A stretch of 64,000 nt of DNA from Chryseobacterium endalhagicum (GTDB taxonomy: Bacteria > Bacteroidota > Bacteroidia > Flavobacteriales > Weeksellaceae): NCBI RefSeq assembly GCF_016745235.1, contig NZ_JAELVM010000003.1, forward strand, positions 248,001 through 312,000. The letters are read 5' to 3'. The notes under the pieces were generated by a model. It ran no database searches and had not been told where the DNA came from. It saw only the letters and a list, made by a program, of their open reading frames with translations. Positions 58,290 through 64,000 of the stretch are shown here, piece by piece. Both the position numbers and the translations under genes were made by a program. Positions within the stretch are counted from its first letter, which is position 1, and each line of letters starts with the position of its first letter.

Positions 58290-60500
58290 TTAGAATTTAA
58301 ATGCAAAATTGGCCAGGATTTCTCTCGGCTTCTGAGGCTGGCCGTAGAAATTCCAGTACGTTTCATTCAGGGCATTATTCATTTTCAGACCTATTCTGTA
58401 TTTTTTCTTGTCATAGAAAACAGTGGCTCCAACGGTGGTGTACGCAGGTGACAGGAAGTGGTTGGTGATATTGATATAAGTTTTATCTACAAAATTGAAT
58501 CCGGCACCAAAACCTAAGCCTTCATATGAACCATCCATGATCTTGTAGCTGGTCCACAGGTTGGCCACATGCTTTGGAGTCCAGGCAATTCTTTTTCCGT
58601 TATTGACTCCTCTGTCGTCATATTTATTATCATTAAATCCATATCCGGCCACGATATTCCAGCCTCTGAAAGGATTCATAATCACATCCATTTCAAATCC
58701 CTGGTTTTTGATTTTCCCGTCCTGTATGCTTCCCGCACCTCCCGGATCAGCAACCAAACGATTTTTGATGTTCATATTGTAGTAGGTAATGGTAGAGAGT
58801 AATTTTTTACCGAAAAGATCCAGTTTAAAACCACCTTCAATCTGATTTCCCTGCTCGGGATCCCATTTGGTAAGAACGCCATCCTGATTGGCCGACGGCG
58901 CAAAATATTTGAATCCATTGACATAGTTGGCAAAGAATGAAATCTGGTCTTTCACGATCTCATACACCAAACCGAATTTTGGAGAGAACTGGGTCTGGGT
59001 ATAGCCCATGACATATTTGGACTGAAAACCATTGGATTCGGATACTTCCACCCCATTGACGATGGTATTTTCGTTTTTATAATTATCCATTCTTAAACTG
59101 GCCATGATCAATAGATTATCGGTCAGGTTCAATACATCTGAAACGTAAGCACTGAATGTACTGAAACGGGTGATCTCCAGATTCGTTGGTTTTGCAAGGC
59201 TGGCCGGGTTATCAGGACTTCCCGGATTCTGATTGATTGGAATTCTTTCTAAATTTTCGACCAGACTTCTGGAAATGGGCTGCCATGGTGAAGCTTCATT
59301 TAATTTAATAATATCATAGGGAGCAAAAACAGATCCCACAGTATCGGCTGCACTTCTTTTGAACATTCCGTACTGGTTTTTCGTGCTCTGCTGATAGTAA
59401 TCCAACCCTACAACCAACCTGTTTCTTAAATTCCCGATCTTAAAATCCCCGACGAAATTCTGCTGAATATTGTCTGTGGTTATTTTAAAATTGTCAAAAG
59501 GACGGATCCCGCGGCTTACGGTATTATTGTCAATATAGCTTAAGACTAAAAATATAGATCCGTTTTCATTGGCTTCTCCCCTTTGGTATGAGGTTCTGGA
59601 AGTCCATTGATCATTGAATTTATGCGTTACTTCTGCCATCGTTACGAAATTGGTTCTTTTGGAGCCGATGTCATTGCTGGTAAATGACCTTTCGTGAGCG
59701 CCTGCAAGATCTTTCATAGAGCCGATCGTCAATTTTTCAGACTGTCTTACGTAAGCATTGAGTGTTTTCTCCGGCGCATGGAATTCTGTATCTAAGGTAA
59801 CTGTGGTTTTATCATTTACTTTGTATAAAATACTTCCTGAGAAGAAAAGCCCTTTGTTATATCCTGCATCCTGAAAAGAATCCTGGGAATAGGCTGCTAC
59901 ATTGAATCTGGCCAGCGCCGTTTTTTCTTTATTTAAAGGTGCATTGACATCTGCCGTGATCCTGTTCATGCCCCAGCTTCCCGTAGTGTATCCAATGATT
60001 CCACCGAAGGTTTCCTGAGGTTTTTTGGTGACAATATTCACGACTCCTCCATAATTGGCCAGACTTCCTCCGAATAAGGTTCCGGAAGGCCCTTTGATCA
60101 CCTCCACCCTTTCTACGTTTGCAATTTCAGACTGTACCCTTGGGTTTTGAAGAAGTCCGTTTCTAAAATTCGCGGAAGCACTGAAACCTCTCAGGAAAAT
60201 ATCATTCCCGCTGTCATTCACACTGTTACTCACCACAACACCTGGCGCGGAAGCCATTGCGGTATTAAAATCTACAGCGTTCATCTCGCTGATAATCTCT
60301 TTCGGGACGATGTTGTATACGGTAGGATTTTCAAGGTTTTCGAGTGGAAGTCTCGCTACAGATTCAGATTTTTTGGTTCTGTAGTTGTTGGTTCCCTGAA
60401 GCGATACGGACTGGATTTCAGAAACTTTGATGGTATCGGTTTCCTGAGCACTCAGCATGGATACTGCTAATAAGGAAGCAGAAATAATTGTTCTTTTCAT
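58290..60500 (-). CDS. TonB-dependent siderophore receptor
   Basis: The 736-aa outer-membrane receptor has a signal peptide (1-18) and the plug domain with NVERVEVIKGPSGTLFGGSL, GGVVNIVTKKP and RGFSASANFRNG. The 22-strand barrel ends with a terminal Phe (ILANFAFKF). No STN signalling domain precedes the plug. It transports ferric siderophores with TonB energy. First gene of the receptor-PepSY-esterase operon, with a -7 box at 60522-60529. I could not identify a clean Fur box in the spacer. Confidence 0.93.
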   Translation of the reverse strand: MKRTIISASLLAVSMLSAQETDTIKVSEIQSVSLQGTNNYRTKKSESVARLPLENLENPTVYNIVPKEIISEMNAVDFNTAMASAPGVVVSNSVNDSGNDIFLRGFSASANFRNGLLQNPRVQSEIANVERVEVIKGPSGTLFGGSLANYGGVVNIVTKKPQETFGGIIGYTTGSWGMNRITADVNAPLNKEKTALARFNVAAYSQDSFQDAGYNKGLFFSGSILYKVNDKTTVTLDTEFHAPEKTLNAYVRQSEKLTIGSMKDLAGAHERSFTSNDIGSKRTNFVTMAEVTHKFNDQWTSRTSYQRGEANENGSIFLVLSYIDNNTVSRGIRPFDNFKITTDNIQQNFVGDFKIGNLRNRLVVGLDYYQQSTKNQYGMFKRSAADTVGSVFAPYDIIKLNEASPWQPISRSLVENLERIPINQNPGSPDNPASLAKPTNLEITRFSTFSAYVSDVLNLTDNLLIMASLRMDNYKNENTIVNGVEVSESNGFQSKYVMGYTQTQFSPKFGLVYEIVKDQISFFANYVNGFKYFAPSANQDGVLTKWDPEQGNQIEGGFKLDLFGKKLLSTITYYNMNIKNRLVADPGGAGSIQDGKIKNQGFEMDVIMNPFRGWNIVAGYGFNDNKYDDRGVNNGKRIAWTPKHVANLWTSYKIMDGSYEGLGFGAGFNFVDKTYINITNHFLSPAYTTVGATVFYDKKKYRIGLKMNNALNETYWNFYGQPQKPREILANFAFKF

Positions 60501-60521
60501 TGTATAAGTAAGTTAGTTCTG

Positions 60522-60529
60522 CAAAAATA
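60522..60529 (-). promoter_or_regulatory. -7 promoter box of the siderophore operon
   Basis: TATTTTTG on the minus strand, 21 bp upstream of the ATG. Next to it an AT-rich inverted repeat (TATTTTTAT and ATAAAAATA with an 8-9 nt spacer, about 60533-60560) could be a regulator site, but it is not a good Fur consensus. Confidence 0.4.
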
Positions 60530-60606
60530 TCTTATTTTTATTAATTCTAAATAAAAATATGATACATGTCATAAAATTTACTTCTTATAAAATGCGATGA
60601 ATAGAC

Positions 60607-60650
60607 GGGTTGGAGGTTAAGGTTAAGGTTGAGGATAAGATCAGGGTAAG
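60607..60650. repeat. GGTTAA-type hexameric array
   Basis: GGTTAAGGTTAAGGTTGAGG-like words, as at 10696-10740, in the 150-bp spacer between the siderophore operon start and the hydrolase stop. Confidence 0.5.
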
Positions 60651-60654
60651 TAGA

Positions 60655-61479
60655 TTAGAAGTTTTTCTGAAGAAAATCAAAGACTTTATCGAAATGCTGA
60701 TAAGGTTCGGAATGTCCGCCTTCGAACTTCACATGTTCATAATGGTATTTAAAACGGTTGTCCTTTAATCTTTGAATGATCTTATCAGACATTTCTGATG
60801 AAGGGCAGATTTCGTCCTCGGTTCCGGACATCAGGAGAATTGGAGCTTTGATCTGTTCCACTTTGATAAGGGATTTCTGTTCAGATTCCTTGTCCTGAAG
60901 CATTGCTTCGAAAGCCTGTCTTATTTTTCTTTCCATCATAAAAGGAACTGCAGCTTCGTTGACCGGAACAAACGGAAGTTCTTTTCCATTAAACGTCCAA
61001 CTGGAAGTGGAAAAATGATCTGTATTTCCGGGGAAACCAGCGTGGCTGGCTGACAAACCGATGATGCAGGAAATATCAGGATAATAGCTTCCCAGCAACA
61101 GGGCAAGATCTGCTCCTCTGGAACCGCCAATTATGGCAACTTTATCGGTATGAATTTTCTGTTTTGAAAGATTTATAGCATGATAGACCTCCTGAATTTC
61201 AATCTTTTCAAGCAGCTTTGGAGAATTTTTGGAACCGAAATAAGCCAGCGCCAGGAATGCATATCCTTTTTCAAGGAATTGGTCTCTTGTGTTTTTCCAG
61301 TGTTTTGATGCCCATGCGTTGCCCCCTTCTGATCCTCCAAGTCCTACGACGAGACCGCGGATCTTTTTGGAAGGTTGGTATAAAATAGCATCTGTATTCT
61401 TTGAATGAATCGTATCCTGAGCTTTAAGCACCGTGCAGGAAAAAGCAAGGAGAAAGAAAATTTTAAAGAGTAGTTTCAT
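60655..61479 (-). CDS. Exported alpha/beta hydrolase (BAAT C-terminal/acyl-CoA thioesterase-like)
   Basis: The 274-aa protein has a signal peptide (MKLLFKIFFLLAFSCTVLKA). The alpha/beta-hydrolase core has the nucleophile Ser in VAIIGGSRGADLALLLG and the late Asp-His (LLMSGTEDEICPSSEM; FEGGHSEPYQ), resembling the BAAT C-terminal family. The substrate is unknown. The ATG at 61479 was chosen because the upstream in-frame TTG at 61494 lies inside a -7 box. Confidence 0.85.
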   Translation of the reverse strand: MKLLFKIFFLLAFSCTVLKAQDTIHSKNTDAILYQPSKKIRGLVVGLGGSEGGNAWASKHWKNTRDQFLEKGYAFLALAYFGSKNSPKLLEKIEIQEVYHAINLSKQKIHTDKVAIIGGSRGADLALLLGSYYPDISCIIGLSASHAGFPGNTDHFSTSSWTFNGKELPFVPVNEAAVPFMMERKIRQAFEAMLQDKESEQKSLIKVEQIKAPILLMSGTEDEICPSSEMSDKIIQRLKDNRFKYHYEHVKFEGGHSEPYQHFDKVFDFLQKNF

Positions 61480-61491
61480 TGTTTTTTTTGA

Positions 61492-61499
61492 CAAAAATA
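61492..61499 (-). promoter_or_regulatory. -7 promoter box of the exported hydrolase
   Basis: TATTTTTG on the minus strand ends 13 bp before the ATG at 61479, implying a very short leader. It overlaps the alternative TTG start, which is therefore unlikely. Confidence 0.45.
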
Positions 61500-61538
61500 T
61501 TGCAGACTTCCCGGATTATTTTTGCTCTAGATCAAAAA

Positions 61539-62114
61539 CTACTTTTCTGCGCGCAGTCTGCTGAGCGTGGATTGTGTAATTCCAAGGTAAGAAGCTGTCA
61601 TTCCCAATGGAATTCTGTGATAGATTCCTTTGTAAACCGTCAGGAAATGTTCATATTTTTCTTTAGCTGTGGTAAATCTCTGTGAGGTAATCCGTTCCAT
61701 AAGATGTCCGAAAACACTTCCCATTGACAGTCTTGCATACCTTTCCATTTCGGGGAAGTTGTCAAACAGATAGCCCAGATCATTTATTTTCAGGCAGAAG
61801 GTTTCCGTTTTTTCGAGACAGTCGATGGAATAGATATCTTTGATGCGTCCAATAAAGCTTTTGGGAGAATTCACCCATTCATTTTCGCTGGAGAAATATT
61901 CGCTGATCTCGGTTCCGTCCTTCATATAATAAGTTCTCGTTAAGCCATTCAGGATAAAATAACTTTTGGTGCAGATCTTATCGGAATCGTGCAGAATTTC
62001 TCCTTTTTCAAAAGTCTGAAAGGATAACCTGTCCAGCAGTTCTTTTTTTAAAGTCTCGCTGAGCCTGATGTATTGGCTGAAATGGTTTATAATTGGATCA
62101 AATTCTGAGGACAT
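61539..62114 (-). CDS. Crp/Fnr family transcriptional regulator
   Basis: The 191-aa protein has a cNMP-binding-like domain (~15-120; EKGEILHDSDKICTKSYFIL) and a C-terminal HTH (TASYLGITQSTLSRLRAE). No Fnr cysteine cluster is seen. The ATG at 62114 was chosen; the ORF extends upstream only by overlapping the ada end. It is third gene of the PEP-mutase/Ada/Crp operon (23-bp gap after ada). Confidence 0.85.
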   Translation of the reverse strand: MSSEFDPIINHFSQYIRLSETLKKELLDRLSFQTFEKGEILHDSDKICTKSYFILNGLTRTYYMKDGTEISEYFSSENEWVNSPKSFIGRIKDIYSIDCLEKTETFCLKINDLGYLFDNFPEMERYARLSMGSVFGHLMERITSQRFTTAKEKYEHFLTVYKGIYHRIPLGMTASYLGITQSTLSRLRAEK

Positions 62115-62137
62115 GATGGTGTTTTGTGTAAAGATAT

Positions 62138-63181
62138 TTAAAATAAGATGGCGCCTTCCAGTTCCAGCAGCTTTTGTTTTCTCCATATACCTCCGGCATA
62201 CCCTACCAGATCGCCATCTGAACCTATCACACGATGGCACGGAATAATAATGGCAATTTTATTAATTCCATTGGCTGTTCCTACAGCACGTATGGCTTTA
62301 GGATTGCCCAAAAATTCAGACTGCTGCTTGTAGGTACGGGTTTCTCCCTGGGGTATTTCGGTTAAAAGCTGCCATACTTTCTTCTGAAAATCGGTTCCTG
62401 TAATGTAAAGAGGTACCTCAAACGTTGTTCTTTTCCCTTCAAAATATTCATTCAGTTCGTTTTCCAGCTGTTCGAAATGTTTATTTTCACCCTGAACTAT
62501 TTCTGCATTCATTACTTTGGACAAATGGGCCAACTGCCGGTCTATATTTTTGCGGTCCGTAAATTCGAGCAGGCAGATTCCTTCCTCGCAGGCGCAGGCG
62601 AACATGGGGCCTAATGGCGTCTCTATTCTTTTCAGGTCAATAATCGTCCGGCGGTCTGTATTTTTAGGTGTGGTACCAATGACTTCTTTAAAACGTTCAT
62701 TAAATCCGCTTAAACTTTCATAACCTGAATCCAATGCCACTTCTATGATACTTTCGCCGTTTTTTATTTTTTTGAATGCTTTATTCATTCGGGATTCTCT
62801 TTGAAAGGCATGAAAGGTCATTCCATGATTTTTCAGAAACCACCGTCTGATCGTTACCGGTTCAATATTTCTTTTCAAAAGGTCTGCGTCTTTAATTTTT
62901 AATGATTCATTCTGCTGCAGCTCATCCAGCAAATCCTGAATATATTGGGGTGTTTCATTCAGTTTTTCAAGCGGTCTGCATATTTTGCAGGGTCTGTAGC
63001 CGTTTTCTATTGCTTTTTCGGTATTGACAAAGAATTCTACATTCCCTCTTTTGGGTTTTCTGGCCGTACAGGTGGGCCGGCAGAATATACCCGTGGTTTT
63101 TACAGCCATCCAGTAAATGCCTTCAAATGAGGAATCTTTTTCCAAAGATGCCTGATACATCCTTTCTTCTGTAAGTTTCAT
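62138..63181 (-). CDS. ada: Bifunctional Ada: transcriptional activator and O6-alkylguanine repair protein
   Basis: The 347-aa protein contains all three Ada parts: the N-terminal zinc domain with FCRPTC and CKIC (the Cys38/Cys42/Cys69/Cys72 pattern, the first Cys accepting methyl from phosphotriesters), an AraC HTH (~110-185; SIIEVALDSGYESLSGFNERF), and the C-terminal O6-methylguanine domain with IPCHRVIG. Methylation of the N-terminal Cys turns it into an activator of repair genes. The C-terminal domain is nearly identical to the Ogt protein at 52087. It lies 4 bp after the PEP-mutase-like gene; the start at 63181 was chosen over the in-frame ATG at 63220 because the earlier start would overlap that gene. 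Confidence 0.93.
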   Translation of the reverse strand: MKLTEERMYQASLEKDSSFEGIYWMAVKTTGIFCRPTCTARKPKRGNVEFFVNTEKAIENGYRPCKICRPLEKLNETPQYIQDLLDELQQNESLKIKDADLLKRNIEPVTIRRWFLKNHGMTFHAFQRESRMNKAFKKIKNGESIIEVALDSGYESLSGFNERFKEVIGTTPKNTDRRTIIDLKRIETPLGPMFACACEEGICLLEFTDRKNIDRQLAHLSKVMNAEIVQGENKHFEQLENELNEYFEGKRTTFEVPLYITGTDFQKKVWQLLTEIPQGETRTYKQQSEFLGNPKAIRAVGTANGINKIAIIIPCHRVIGSDGDLVGYAGGIWRKQKLLELEGAILF

Positions 63182-63185
63182 AATT

Positions 63186-63956
63186 CTAAAAAATCGGTGA
63201 AAAACTTTCTGTTTCCCCAATGGCTTTTAATGCCGTTTCCAATCGGCCATAAATATAACCATTTAAGAAATTTCCTGATGAAATTCTTTTAACACCCAAC
63301 CTTTTCAGGGTTTGAAAATCGGGAAGTTCAGGCATGCACATCACACTGAAAGGAAGCTTTGCCGTCTTAATAACGTTTTCAATATCCTGTACTTCGGTAA
63401 TGCATGGAACGAAAATTCCATCCGCCTCTGCTCTCTCAATGATTTCCATCCGGTCGAGGGTTTCCTGTACCGGATTGTCTACACCCAAAAGAAACGGATC
63501 TATTCTGACATTGATGAAAATATCAATATTCTGCTCTTTAAGTTTCAGAATGACTGCATTTAATTTTTCATAAAAATCATGTGTGCTCAATAGTTTTCTG
63601 GTTCCATCAACAATGACACTGTCTTCAATATTGATTCCAACGACGCCTGCCTCTCCCAGTCTGGAAATGTTTAAAACAATTTCTTCCACCGATTTCCCAT
63701 AACCTCCTTCCAGATCTACAGACAGAGGAATTGTAATGGATTTCAAAATTCTTTCAATAATGTAAAAGTATTCATCAAAGCTCATGTTTTCACCATCTTC
63801 ATATCCCAAACTAAAGGCTACGGCAGAACTCGAGGTTGCTACTGCCTGATAGCCTAGTTTTTCATATATCTTGGCACTTTGTACATTCCAAACGTTCCCT
63901 ATTAATAACGGATCATCCTGCTTATGCAGTTCTCTGAATTTATGAATTGCTGTCAT
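63186..63956 (-). CDS. Isocitrate lyase/PEP mutase superfamily protein
   Basis: The 256-aa TIM-barrel protein has VDLEGGYGKSVEEIV (~81-95), the Mg-binding VGINIEDSVI segment and IFINVRIDPFLLG, as in the PEP mutase / 2-methylisocitrate lyase superfamily. The catalytic KKCGH of isocitrate lyase and the EDK-Cys region of PEP mutase are not obvious, so the reaction is unknown; oxaloacetate decarboxylase-type or other C-C lyase activity is possible. It is first gene of the operon with ada and a Crp/Fnr gene. Confidence 0.85.
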   Translation of the reverse strand: MTAIHKFRELHKQDDPLLIGNVWNVQSAKIYEKLGYQAVATSSSAVAFSLGYEDGENMSFDEYFYIIERILKSITIPLSVDLEGGYGKSVEEIVLNISRLGEAGVVGINIEDSVIVDGTRKLLSTHDFYEKLNAVILKLKEQNIDIFINVRIDPFLLGVDNPVQETLDRMEIIERAEADGIFVPCITEVQDIENVIKTAKLPFSVMCMPELPDFQTLKRLGVKRISSGNFLNGYIYGRLETALKAIGETESFSPIF

Positions 63957-64000
63957 TTTAATTTTTTATAAAAGTAATACAGATCCTCCTGCTATACAAC
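63957..64000. other. Right edge of the window
   Basis: Forty-four bases upstream of the PEP-mutase-like start. They are AT-rich and probably hold its promoter, but I see no consensus -7 box. Confidence 0.3.

Noticed and set aside
60533..60560. Fur box upstream of the siderophore receptor
   Set aside because: The AT-rich inverted repeat does not match the GATAATGATAATCATTATC consensus closely enough.

Overview
The window looks like chromosome of a Flavobacteriia member, most likely Chryseobacterium or a close Weeksellaceae relative. The reasons are low GC, SusC/SusD and DUF2723 proteins, LytTR/LytS signalling, many Crp/Fnr-like regulators without the E. coli layout, Bacteroidetes -7 promoter boxes (TAnnTTTG) upstream of several genes, and weak Shine-Dalgarno signals. 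No rRNA, prophage, transposase, integrase or CRISPR array is visible. One tRNA gene (Ser, TGA) is present. The genus is inferred from protein resemblance, not from a search.

Layout. 0-4.2 kb: two paralogous membrane-anchored TPR/HTH regulators and an acetyltransferase. 4.6-15 kb: a large DUF2723 membrane glycosyltransferase-like protein, an atypical SDR, a di-heme peroxidase, RidA, two Crp/Fnr regulators (one next to a barrel protein and DoxX), the Mug glycosylase and a small unknown gene. 15.1-22.4 kb: a tight six-gene signalling operon (PAS-type hybrid kinase, CHASE3/GAF hybrid kinase with three receivers, receiver, CheR, CheB catalytic domain, receiver) with no chemoreceptor, CheW or flagellar gene nearby. 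22.7-26.9 kb: a TPR serine hydrolase, an AraC regulator and a divergent Tet(X)-like flavin monooxygenase. 27.5-37.3 kb: LytTR response regulator, SusD, SusC, a zinc metalloprotease and a LytS-type sensor kinase, which reads as one sensing, digestion and uptake locus. 37.7-39 kb: two small exported unknowns. 39.1-42.1 kb: an AT-rich AraC plus serine hydrolase segment ending at tRNA-Ser. 42.3-44.1 kb: a small unknown, a RelA/SpoT synthetase-domain protein and an XRE regulator. 45.1-50.3 kb: trxB, holA, a HsdR-N-like protein, a HAD phosphatase and a dienelactone hydrolase-like protein. 50.5-55.3 kb: an ogt/DUF2911/GNAT/cupin operon, DinB, Crp/Fnr and a degenerate retropepsin-like protein. 55.9-60.5 kb: a siderophore receptor, PepSY reductase-like protein and esterase operon. 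60.6-64 kb: an exported hydrolase and an operon of a PEP-mutase-like protein, Ada and a Crp/Fnr regulator.

Two things stand out. First, the intergenic DNA between about 44 and 56 kb, with outliers at 8 and 27 kb, is a mosaic of repeat modules: a ~123-bp element with 10-bp terminal inverted repeats (four copies), a palindromic element (five copies) and a ~150-bp element (two good copies plus degenerate ones). These are separated by short arrays with a 9-nt period built on CAGAT, and the modules occur in both orientations and in different orders. Second, the protease/SusC/SusD operon has a -7 box without a visible -33 box, and upstream of it a 9-bp direct repeat with 21-bp periodicity, the geometry expected of a LytTR operator. 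Genes for a LytS-type kinase and a LytTR regulator flank the operon.
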